From NCBI GenBank assembly GCA_902478945.1, contig CABSMX010000090.1, positions 1-7,531 of the forward strand: a stretch of 7,531 bases of DNA. The letters run 5' to 3'. Source of the DNA: an uncultured Collinsella sp. Lineage in GTDB: Bacteria > Actinomycetota > Coriobacteriia > Coriobacteriales > Coriobacteriaceae. Position numbers and translations under genes: made by a program. Of this stretch, positions 1 through 5,528 are shown in pieces. A model generated the notes under the pieces. The model was not told the origin of the DNA. It made no database searches and saw only the letters and a list, made by a program, of their open reading frames with translations. The first letter of the stretch is position 1. Each line of letters opens with the position of its first letter.

Positions 1-22
1 GTCAGATGTGTATAAGAGACAG
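1..22 (+). other. Nextera (Tn5) sequencing adapter remnant, not genomic
   Basis: The first 22 bases match the 3' end of the Illumina Nextera read-1 transposase adapter. Positions 4-22 are exactly the 19-bp Tn5 mosaic end (AGATGTGTATAAGAGACAG). Genomic sequence therefore begins at about base 23 and this is a contig edge. A plus-strand open frame that starts inside the adapter with the residues MCIRDR is a product of this contamination and is not a gene. Confidence 0.97.
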
Positions 23-129
23 AAATGATCCATTCCCTTCGTCGCATGCAAAACAACCAAGGAGTGTCCCAAGGCGCCGGCACAACAGGAACGTCCCCAG
101 CTGCCGGCAGCATTTCGCCGCAACAGCAA
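23..129. repeat. Intergenic repeat-like stretch with imperfect 17-bp direct repeats
   Basis: This part of the non-coding region downstream of the permease holds two imperfect direct copies, 66-82 and 93-109, with the same 17-base frame and 14 of 17 bases identical; both end in GCCGGCA. It also carries CCAAGGCGCCGGCAC (69-83) and TGATCC followed by a pyrimidine-rich run ending CGTC (26-43). Related words occur in the same kind of position at 3566-3611. I read this as a degenerate dispersed intergenic repeat. No coding potential is visible between 23 and 278. Confidence 0.4.
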
Positions 130-167
130 AGGCCCGCGCTGGCAACAAATGTCACCTGCGCGGGCTT
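122..167 (-). terminator. Probable terminator of the ddaH-permease operon
   Basis: An 8-bp perfect GC stem pairs GCCCGCGC (132-139) with GCGCGGGC (158-165). It extends outward through a G-T and an A-T pair (130-131 with 166-167). A small inner stem (140-144 with 150-154, one G-T pair) closes part of the loop. On the minus strand the hairpin is followed by TTTGCTGTT, a broken T-run, about 110 nt beyond the permease stop codon. The stem is strong but the T-tract is weak, so termination may be incomplete. The remaining bases up to 278 show nothing I recognise. Confidence 0.55.
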
Positions 168-278
168 GGTGGGCGCTCACATAGGCACGTTATAGAGACC
201 CACATCAGCTATGGAATGCCAAGTAGCACCGATACGCGATGCCCGCCGGCTTACCTAGCAATGAAACTCGCCATAGCC

Positions 279-1742
279 TTAGACAATCGGCGCAATGCCG
301 GCAAAGTGCAGATACAGCGAAATGATTGCCACGACAATGACCACCGCTGCGATCAGCTTGTCGTGCAGGTGCGGAAGCACCGGCTTACCGCGACCTCGCT
401 CGCCCAGCATATAGACGGGAATGGCCGGAGCAAAAAGGATCGTCGTGATCATAACGCCCTGAAGACCCGTCGACCACACCAGGAACAATGTGTAGATGAA
501 GCCGAGCGTACCGAAGAAGCGCGCCTTGCCGACGCTTGGCGCATGCGGCCCGTCCAGATGCTCGTTCTTCCAGCCGATCACCATGTAATAGGCTGCCGAG
601 CACACGTACGGAACTAGGATCGTATTGACTGCGCAGCTGTAGAAGAACTGGTAGGTGCTCGCCGCCACATACGACACGATCAAGAAGAGTTGCGTGATGC
701 CGGAGCTCACGAGAACCGTTACCACCGGGGCATCGTGTTTGTTCGTCTTGGCAAACGCCAGAGGGAAGGACCCCTGGCGCGCTGCCTCGAACGGCGTCTC
801 GGATGCAATGATGACGTAGCCCAGCATCGCGCCGACCAGCGAGAGAATAACGCCAAGGTTTACGATGGCAGCGCCAACAGGACCGATTGCGCACTCGAGA
901 ATTCCCGCCATGGAGGGCGTTGCGAGCTGTGCCATCTCCTCGCGCGGCATAATGCCGAGTGACAGCATCGAGATGATCAGATACAGCGTGAACACAGCCG
1001 CGAATCCAAGTGCCGTCGAGCGGCCGACGTCACGCACGTACTTTGCACGGCCCGAGATAACGACAGCGCCCTCGATGCCCGTGAAGACCCAGACAAGGGC
1101 GATCATGGTCGAGACAACCTGCTCGCCAAAGCCAGGACCAGCCGGCTCTCCCCAGAAGTTGTCCATAAAGATATCGACGTTGAACTTGCCCAGGAGCACG
1201 ATGCTCAGCACAAAGAGTCCCAGCGGCACCAGCTTCGCCAACGTAACGATCGTGTTAATGCCCGCAGCCTCCTTAACGCCACGAAGCACAAGGGCGGTAA
1301 GGAACCACAAAAACACACTGGCGCAGACGATGGAAAGCAAGTTGTTGCCCGCGCCAAACGCAGGGAAGAAATAGCCCAGCGCGCTAAACAGCAAGAGCGC
1401 AAAGCTCACGTTGGAAAGACATGCGCTGATCCAGTAGCCCCAGGCGGAGTTGAATCCAATGTAATCGCCAAAACCGGCCGCAGCGTATGCATAGATGCCG
1501 CCGGTCAGGTCGGGACGGGCCTGAGACAAACCGTTGAACACCATCATCAGCGCAAAGACGCCAATAAAGCAAATTCCCCACGAGACGATAACTGCACCGG
1601 TATTTGCCCCGCCCGCTGCCATATCGCCGGCAAGCGAGAAGATGCCGCCACAAATACTGGCGGTAATGACCATCATGGTCAGACGAAAGAGATCGAGGCC
1701 ATTAGGGTCGATAATCTCGTCGTTTTGAGCTTTAGAGGCCAT
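279..1742 (-). CDS. APC-superfamily amino acid permease/antiporter (ArcD/AdiC-like, basic amino acids)
   Basis: This is a 487-residue polytopic membrane protein of the basic amino acid/polyamine antiporter (APA) type, predicted to move arginine-like substrates across the cytoplasmic membrane. About 12-13 hydrophobic segments follow a short polar N-terminus. The first carries the unwound-helix signature CGGIF (31-35), the counterpart of GSGVF in AdiC. The sixth carries WVFTGIEGA (218-226); its Glu224 corresponds to the conserved Glu of AdiC/ArcD, and SGRAK (230-234) follows as in ArcD-type exchangers. Length is normal for the family. The ATG at 1742 has a strong Shine-Dalgarno (AAGGGGGTG) nearby. 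The gene lies 109 bp downstream of ddaH on the same strand, which suggests it imports the DDAH substrate or exchanges it for the product citrulline or for ornithine. Substrate is inferred from context. An arginine/ornithine antiporter without a DDAH link is the main alternative. Confidence 0.88.
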   Translation of the reverse strand: MASKAQNDEIIDPNGLDLFRLTMMVITASICGGIFSLAGDMAAGGANTGAVIVSWGICFIGVFALMMVFNGLSQARPDLTGGIYAYAAAGFGDYIGFNSAWGYWISACLSNVSFALLLFSALGYFFPAFGAGNNLLSIVCASVFLWFLTALVLRGVKEAAGINTIVTLAKLVPLGLFVLSIVLLGKFNVDIFMDNFWGEPAGPGFGEQVVSTMIALVWVFTGIEGAVVISGRAKYVRDVGRSTALGFAAVFTLYLIISMLSLGIMPREEMAQLATPSMAGILECAIGPVGAAIVNLGVILSLVGAMLGYVIIASETPFEAARQGSFPLAFAKTNKHDAPVVTVLVSSGITQLFLIVSYVAASTYQFFYSCAVNTILVPYVCSAAYYMVIGWKNEHLDGPHAPSVGKARFFGTLGFIYTLFLVWSTGLQGVMITTILFAPAIPVYMLGERGRGKPVLPHLHDKLIAAVVIVVAIISLYLHFAGIAPIV

Positions 1743-1766
1743 TGTATGTGCACCCCCTTCATCATG

Positions 1767-1829
1767 TGATCGGACGAAAGATGGCCCGGACGTCCCGAAT
1801 CGGGTGCCGGGCCATCGGTCAAGCGATCA
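1767..1829 (-). other. Long intercistronic hairpin between ddaH and permease
   Basis: Nested inverted repeats fill most of the 109-bp gap between the two operon genes. They are TGATCG/CGATCA (1767-1772 with 1824-1829), GAC/GTC (1773-1775 with 1818-1820), a 10-bp perfect GATGGCCCGG/CCGGGCCATC (1780-1789 with 1807-1816), and an inner CCCG/CGGG around a 3-nt loop (1794-1797 with 1801-1804). On the minus strand only TTTCG follows the main stem, so it is a poor intrinsic terminator. A partial terminator, RNase stop or mRNA-stabilising structure that sets the enzyme-to-permease ratio is more likely. Confidence 0.6.
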
Positions 1830-1851
1830 TCAGACTGTTACAGCTATCGCG

Positions 1852-2628
1852 TTAGAAGCGCAGCGACAGGCAAGAAAGGCCGCCGTCGACCTTGCGATAC
1901 TCGGAGGTATCGACGACGAGCGTCTTGTAGCCCAGATCCTGCACGGCCTTGAGCACGGTCGGATAGCCCTCGGCGACGATGACCGTACCGTTGACCCAGA
2001 TGCAGTTGGCGCCGTAAGCCTCGTCCTCGGGCACGACGATCTTGTTGTACTGGGCAAAGTCGGGTTTATCGATAAACTCACCGGAGACGAGCATGTTGTT
2101 GTCCTCGATGTAGTTGACGCCCGTCTTGAGGTGCAGGACCTCCTCCAGCGGAACCTCGGAACCCTCGAGGCCCCAGCCCTCGAGAATCTCGCAGAACTGG
2201 CGGATGCCCTCTTCGTTGGTGCGAGCGGAGCGACCGACGTAGAAATGGTCGCCGACCATCATGACGTCGCCGCCGTCGAGCGTGCCCGGAGAAACGATGT
2301 GCTTGACATGCTCGTCGTCAAAGAAGCGACGGACGGCCGGCTCGATCTCGTCCTTCTCGCCGTTGCGGCTATCGGCGCCGGGGTTGGTAATGATGGCGCC
2401 GCAGCGAGTGATAACGGCCGGATCTTCGACGAAGCAGCTGTCAGGATACTGCTCGAGTGCCGGCAGCACCGAGACATCCACGCCGCACTGCTCGAGCGCA
2501 TGCTCGTAATCGTAGTGCTCCTCGATGGCGCGCTCGTAGATGGGCTGGCCAAGCTCGGGGGCACTCGTGATGCCATTGCTCAGGGACTTGCCGGGGCGGC
2601 GGATGATGACGTGGCTGAACTTGGTCAT
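1852..2628 (-). CDS. ddaH: N(omega),N(omega)-dimethylarginine dimethylaminohydrolase (DDAH)
   Basis: This cytoplasmic guanidine-modifying hydrolase of the pentein fold cleaves asymmetric dimethyl- or monomethyl-arginine to citrulline plus dimethyl- or methylamine. Its 258 residues match the length of bacterial DDAH (about 254), and long motifs resemble the Pseudomonas aeruginosa enzyme as I remember it. These are PDSCFVEDP (62-70), TLDGGDVMMVGDHFY (116-130), SARTNEEG (134-141), LHLKTG (165-170), YGANCIWVN (205-213) and the C-terminal VDTSEYRKVDGGLSCLSLRF. The catalytic set is visible: Cys253 nucleophile, His166 and Asp118. Asp118 aligns with Glu114 in P. aeruginosa and matches the Asp of human DDAH. 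Substrate-binding candidates are Asp63, Glu68, Asp69, Arg88 and Arg136. It is much shorter than true arginine deiminase (about 410 residues). The ATG has an excellent AAGGAGGA site. It is the first gene of an operon with the permease and is divergent from a GntR regulator. Activity on another N-substituted arginine cannot be excluded. Confidence 0.92.
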   Translation of the reverse strand: MTKFSHVIIRRPGKSLSNGITSAPELGQPIYERAIEEHYDYEHALEQCGVDVSVLPALEQYPDSCFVEDPAVITRCGAIITNPGADSRNGEKDEIEPAVRRFFDDEHVKHIVSPGTLDGGDVMMVGDHFYVGRSARTNEEGIRQFCEILEGWGLEGSEVPLEEVLHLKTGVNYIEDNNMLVSGEFIDKPDFAQYNKIVVPEDEAYGANCIWVNGTVIVAEGYPTVLKAVQDLGYKTLVVDTSEYRKVDGGLSCLSLRF

Positions 2629-2644
2629 GATGATCCTCCTTGGA

Positions 2645-2679
2645 TCTCTTAGCAGAGAGCGGGACTTCTTCGCGCCCGC
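2645..2679 (-). promoter_or_regulatory. Two abutting leader hairpins just upstream of the ddaH Shine-Dalgarno
   Basis: On the minus strand the ddaH leader contains GCGGG/CCCGC (2675-2679 with 2659-2663, 11-nt loop). Directly next to it is TCTCT/AGAGA (2654-2658 with 2645-2649, 4-nt loop). The second hairpin ends only a few bases before the AAGGAGGA ribosome site at 2634-2641. The pairing is seen directly; any role in mRNA stability or translation is inference. It matches no riboswitch class I recognise. Confidence 0.35.
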
Positions 2680-2724
2680 CTTCCTTTCGATGGCTTTATC
2701 TTAGTGCGGTTTTCCTGTTTTGTA

Positions 2725-2738
2725 TATTGTATACAATA
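2725..2738. promoter_or_regulatory. Candidate GntR/FCD operator, 14-bp perfect palindrome
   Basis: TATTGTATACAATA is a perfect 14-bp palindrome in the AT-rich divergent region, 96 nt upstream of the ddaH start and 145 nt upstream of the GntR start. The core TTGTATACAA (GT-N-AC half-sites around a central TATA) is the usual shape of operators bound by FCD-subfamily GntR dimers. The divergently encoded FCD regulator is the obvious ligand. A second, weaker inverted repeat GTAAG/CTTAC (2760-2764 with 2771-2775) lies 22 bp further on and could be an auxiliary site. Confidence 0.65.
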
Positions 2739-2812
2739 CTGAACGGTAGATATTCATCGGTAAGCGTATTCTTACGTATCGGCGCAAAGTAGCACGATTT
2801 AGCTGGTCGTTC

Positions 2813-2818
2813 TATAAT
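2813..2818 (+). promoter_or_regulatory. Candidate -10 box for the GntR regulator gene
   Basis: A perfect TATAAT stands 65 nt upstream of the regulator's ATG in AT-rich DNA, giving a plausible short leader. No convincing -35 hexamer occurs at 16-18 bp spacing. The assignment therefore rests on the -10 alone. Confidence 0.4.
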
Positions 2819-2883
2819 TCAATTGAGCTATTCAAGCGAAACGTATTTAATTTTAGAAATATACAGTTAAGGAACATAAGCTC

Positions 2884-3534
2884 ATGGAAACGCTCAGAAG
2901 ACCCCTGAAGGACCACGTATACGACTATATTTCGAGCCGTATTGACGCCGGCGAGTTGTCCGCCGGCGACCGGCTGAGCGAGCAGACGATCTGCGATGCC
3001 ATGGGCGTGTCGCGCACGCCGGTCCGCGAAGCGCTCATCCAGCTGGCAAGCGATGGCTACCTGGACAATCTCCCCCGCCGCGGATTCCGCGTCCGTGGGT
3101 TCGATCAGCAAAACGCCGTTGAAGTCTTTGAGATTATGGGACCGCTCGACGGGCAGGCCGCATATCTCTCCTGTCCGAACCTAACCGACGATGACATTAC
3201 GCAGCTGAAATTTCTCGTCGGCTCTATGGACCTCGCGATCCAAGGCGGTCTCATCCGAAAGTACGACGACATTCAGCGAGACTTTCATCTGACGTACTTC
3301 AACCGCTGCGGCAACGACCGTCTGCGCGATATGATCTCGCAGCTCGAGCGCTGCTTTATCAAGCGCGATTACGAGACTGTCGACCAGGAGACGGCGTGCA
3401 AACTGCTCAACAAAGCCAACAACGAACATGCCCATATTCTTGAGTTGTTCGAAGCACGAGATGCGACGGGCGTGCGCGACTACGTTCGCGATGTCCATTG
3501 GAACACAGAAAACGCCCAGTTCACCGTCTGGTAG
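2884..3534 (+). CDS. GntR-family transcriptional regulator, FCD subfamily
   Basis: This is a 216-residue DNA-binding regulator. Residues 7-73 form a classic GntR winged helix: LKDHVYDYISSRI, GDRLSEQTICDAMGVSRTPVREALIQLASDGYL, then the wing PRRGFRVRGF. Residues from about 75 form the all-helical FCD ligand-binding domain, with FH (134-135), EHAHIL (181-186) and VHW (204-206) supplying the histidines that usually hold a metal. The position four residues before His135 is Gln131, where the family normally has the Asp metal ligand. The ATG follows an AAGGA site 10 nt upstream. The gene is transcribed away from ddaH-permease across a 255-bp region containing a TTGTATACAA palindrome. It is therefore the likely local regulator, probably a repressor responding to an arginine derivative or breakdown product; the ligand is inferred. 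No clear terminator follows, only a weak inverted repeat TGATCC/GGATCA (3590-3595 with 3615-3620) before TTCTTTT. Confidence 0.9.
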   Translation: METLRRPLKDHVYDYISSRIDAGELSAGDRLSEQTICDAMGVSRTPVREALIQLASDGYLDNLPRRGFRVRGFDQQNAVEVFEIMGPLDGQAAYLSCPNLTDDDITQLKFLVGSMDLAIQGGLIRKYDDIQRDFHLTYFNRCGNDRLRDMISQLERCFIKRDYETVDQETACKLLNKANNEHAHILELFEARDATGVRDYVRDVHWNTENAQFTVW

Positions 3535-3625
3535 GGAAGCAACAAGGGACAACGTCGGTCTTAAACCTTGGCGCCAGCACCGCCCAAACTGATCCGTTTT
3601 CCTCCGTCCCCAAGGGATCATTCTT

Positions 3626-3750
3626 TTGACAACGACAGCGAAAGCCCGTCAGAGCGAGCAAGGTGCCTTGAAACGAGGCGGCATTGACCTTCTGGTCATG
3701 CCGCCGAAGTTGAAAGGCAGATTGCCGCCCTGGCGGGCTCGCAGCGTCAA
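3626..3750. other. About 125-nt near-continuous imperfect hairpin (structured RNA or palindromic repeat)
   Basis: The convergent intergenic region folds on itself through consecutive paired blocks. These are TTGAC/GTCAA (3626-3630 with 3746-3750), GCG/CGC (3638-3640 with 3740-3742), AGCCCGTCAG/CTGGCGGGCT (3643-3652 with 3730-3739, one G-T), GCG/CGC (3654-3656 with 3726-3728), GCAA/TTGC (3658-3661 with 3722-3725) and TGCCTT/AAGGCA (3664-3669 with 3714-3719). At the top is a 12-bp apical stem with one bulge (3677-3689 with 3694-3705) around the loop TTCT. No T-run follows on the plus strand and only TCGTTTC follows the apical stem on the minus strand. It could act as a two-way terminator between converging genes, a non-coding RNA, or a palindromic mobile remnant. 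No coding frame is evident in 3535-3780. Confidence 0.6.
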
Positions 3751-3754
3751 GTGG

Positions 3755-3780
3755 TTGCGGCGTGTGGTAAAACGCCGCAA
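3755..3780 (-). terminator. Hairpin abutting the hydrolase stop codon, possible weak terminator
   Basis: A 9-bp perfect stem, TTGCGGCGT (3755-3763) with ACGCCGCAA (3772-3780), encloses an 8-nt loop and begins at the base after the hydrolase TAG. There is no T-run on either strand. It may work together with the larger hairpin just beyond it, or protect the 3' end of the transcript. Confidence 0.4.
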
Positions 3781-4683
3781 CTAAAACCCGTGGCGCTCCA
3801 GGAAGCGGAAGGCTAGGCGGATCCAGGGACGGACTGCCACCTGCTTGTCCTCGTTGTCGACCGCGGTGTTGGCGTTGCCGAGCGAAAGGCCGTGGCCGCC
3901 CTGGTCAAAGACGTGCATCTCGCATGCGACGCCCTCCTCGGCCATGCGCTGCGCAAACGGATAGACCTGCGCGATCGGCGCCGTCTTGTCATCGGACACG
4001 CCCCACACAAAGGTCGGCGGCATCTGGCGCGAAACATGTGTGGAGGGGCAGATATCGGCCAGGTGCTCGTCAGTTGCCTCGCCACCCGTCACCATCGACA
4101 GGTAGTCGTTGAGCAGATCGCGCCCCGTCTTGCCGCCCGTCTTGGGCACACGTAAGTCAATGCGCGGATCGCGCGTCTGCATGTCGCGCACATAGGCAAA
4201 GTCGAGCAGCGGATAGCCCAGCACCACGGCATCGGGACGAATGTCGTCCGGACGCGCCCCTGCCAGGCCCGCGAAGGGACCGGTCTTCCACTGTGTCGCC
4301 AGCGAGGCGCAGATCATACCGCCCGCAGAAAAGCCCACAACGCACACGCGCTTGGGATCGACATGCCACTCGTCGGCATTCGCACGAACCGTGGCGACCA
4401 TCTTGGCAAGATCTGCCTGGGGGTGCGGAAAGCTCACGTCACCCGTGCCACTCGTCACATAGTTGAGCACAAAGGCCTGGTAACCGTGATCCAAAAACGC
4501 AAACGCCACGGGATCCTGTTCATGCGGGGCGATATGCGTAAACGCACCTCCGCCGCAGATAATCACGGCAGGGCGGCGGCCATTCGGTTTATCGGGCAGC
4601 GGCTCGGCACCCAAATACATAAACGTCGCTGGATATTCCTCGGTCGGCTCCTCGCCCCACAGCGCGTGGTTCTCGACAATCAT
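3781..4683 (-). CDS. Alpha/beta-hydrolase, acetyl esterase/lipase-like (COG0657 type)
   Basis: This is a 300-residue soluble serine hydrolase with no signal peptide, so probably cytoplasmic. The fold landmarks appear in order: GGGAF (44-48) as oxyanion strand-loop, nucleophile elbow GFSAGG with Ser119, acid loop GVSDDKTAP with Asp232 (or Asp231), and GGHG with His264. This resembles small esterases related to acetyl-xylan esterase and BD-FAE; the natural ester is not readable from sequence. I chose the ATG at 4683 because an AAGGGAG ribosome site lies 5 nt upstream, the length then fits the family, and the N-terminal strand follows normally. The frame stays open for 113 more codons to 5022. 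That extension uses codons atypical of the gene (ATA, GGA, CAA) and would overlap the divergent PTS gene, so I reject it. The gene stands alone, divergent from the PTS IIA gene and convergent with the GntR gene, so context gives no substrate. Confidence 0.85.
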   Translation of the reverse strand: MIVENHALWGEEPTEEYPATFMYLGAEPLPDKPNGRRPAVIICGGGAFTHIAPHEQDPVAFAFLDHGYQAFVLNYVTSGTGDVSFPHPQADLAKMVATVRANADEWHVDPKRVCVVGFSAGGMICASLATQWKTGPFAGLAGARPDDIRPDAVVLGYPLLDFAYVRDMQTRDPRIDLRVPKTGGKTGRDLLNDYLSMVTGGEATDEHLADICPSTHVSRQMPPTFVWGVSDDKTAPIAQVYPFAQRMAEEGVACEMHVFDQGGHGLSLGNANTAVDNEDKQVAVRPWIRLAFRFLERHGF

Positions 4684-4927
4684 ATGTGCTCCCTTCGCGC
4701 AAATTATGCGCCCTTGTTTTTCGTCTTCAAGCGTACCCCACTTGAGCCCGTGGCACAGAAACACTTCAGCAACAAGCTTCCCATCAACTGATATATCACA
4801 TAATCCCAGCTCAGGACCATCGCTGAGCAGCGTAGAATAGGGGACGTTGACCAAGCCGCGAAACGCATATGAAACGTTTCCGGCAAACCAAACGCGCGAT
4901 ATGCGCCTATTTAAGTTGGAGGCAACT
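4684..4927. promoter_or_regulatory. Divergent control region between hydrolase and PTS IIA genes
   Basis: These 244 bp separate two diverging genes and are more AT-rich than the genes themselves. They contain a perfect palindrome TGATATATCA (4789-4798), an inverted repeat GCTCAG/CTGAGC (4809-4814 with 4823-4828), and CGCT/AGCG (4821-4824 with 4829-4832). Two promoter-like words face the PTS gene, TAGAAT (4833-4838) and TTGACC (4847-4852), but neither has a convincing partner hexamer. No small gene is evident here. Confidence 0.4.
4871..4880. promoter_or_regulatory. Candidate LacI-type operator upstream of the PTS IIA gene
   Basis: GAAACGTTTC is a perfect 10-bp palindrome with a central CpG, the typical shape of LacI/GalR-family operators. 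It ends 47 nt before the PTS IIA ATG, where it could overlap a promoter using the TTGACC at 4847-4852. It is two bases too short for a canonical catabolite-responsive element. The regulator is not encoded in this window. Confidence 0.45.
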
Positions 4928-5491
4928 ATGGGTCTGCTCGATTCGCTTAAGTCCACCTTCACCTCGACGGGCGAGGCGTCCGTTCCGCCCGCAGCAAGCT
5001 TCGCCACCCGCGAAGGCGTCATCTATGCCCCCGTCAACGGCGTGCTCGTCAACCTGAACGAGGTCCCCGACGAGACGATCGCCTCGGGCATGCTTGGCCA
5101 GGGCTATGGCATCGAGCCCATTACCGGCACTATCTATGCGCCCGCCAACGGCCGCATCGGCGCTACCACCGTCACCAACCACTCCATTGGCATGATCACC
5201 GAGGACGGTCTTCGCGTATTCATCCATGTTGGCCTGGGCACCGTGGAAATGAACGGCAAGGGTTTTGCCCGCTTTGTCGAGATGGGCGATGTGGTCAAGG
5301 CAGGCCAGCCGCTCATCAGCTTCGACCGCGAGGCCATTAAGGCCGCTGGCCACGAGGACATCGTGACCGTCATCGTCTCCGAGCTCGATCGTCTTAAGAG
5401 CATCGACCATGTCGGCGAGTCTGGAACGCTTATCGGCGGCAACCCGCTCGTCAAGCTTGGCGACCCGCTGCTGGTTGCCAAGACCAAGTAG
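4928..5491 (+). CDS. crr: PTS glucose-type IIA component (stand-alone)
   Basis: This is a 187-residue cytoplasmic phosphocarrier that takes phosphate from HPr and passes it to a IIB domain during sugar uptake. The IIA-Glc fold motifs are clear: VYAP-like strand YAPVNGVLVNLNEVPD (33-48), FGIxP-like region GYGIEPITGTIYAPANG (59-75), TNHSIGM with His85, and FIHVGLGTVEMNGKGF (98-113) with the phosphorylated His100. The usual HxGIDTV reads HVGLGTV here, so Gly104 replaces the common Asp. The ATG at 4928 has GGAGG 5 nt upstream; an in-frame ATG at 4847 lacks such a site. No IIB, IIC, HPr or enzyme I gene is adjacent, so the protein probably serves PTS permeases encoded elsewhere that lack their own IIA domain. 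The symbol reflects family resemblance to crr. A strong terminator follows and a GAAACGTTTC palindrome lies upstream. Confidence 0.9.
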   Translation: MGLLDSLKSTFTSTGEASVPPAASFATREGVIYAPVNGVLVNLNEVPDETIASGMLGQGYGIEPITGTIYAPANGRIGATTVTNHSIGMITEDGLRVFIHVGLGTVEMNGKGFARFVEMGDVVKAGQPLISFDREAIKAAGHEDIVTVIVSELDRLKSIDHVGESGTLIGGNPLVKLGDPLLVAKTK

Positions 5492-5528
5492 TCAGGCCCC
5501 GTGCCACACAGCCAAAAGGCACCTCGTC

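Noticed and set aside
6..617. Plus-strand 203-codon open frame at the left end
   Set aside because: It starts inside the sequencing adapter, runs through an intergenic repeat and hairpin, and then lies antisense to the permease. No family resemblance.
1852..2628. Arginine deiminase (ArcA) for the DDAH gene
   Set aside because: At 258 residues it is far shorter than ArcA, and its motifs, including the C-terminal SCLSLRF, follow the DDAH pattern.
1804..2652. Plus-strand 282-codon open frame
   Set aside because: Antisense to ddaH, which has complete catalytic motifs and a strong ribosome site. The translation is rich in Val, Ala, Asp and Leu, as expected of a GC-rich shadow frame.
4789..4798. 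TGATATATCA as a defined operator
   Set aside because: A short AT-rich palindrome near promoters can arise by chance and no regulator or spacing supports it, so it is listed only within the control region.
4847..4927. 27-codon N-terminal extension of the PTS IIA protein
   Set aside because: No ribosome site at 4847; it would cover the GAAACGTTTC palindrome. The ATG at 4928 has GGAGG at ideal spacing.
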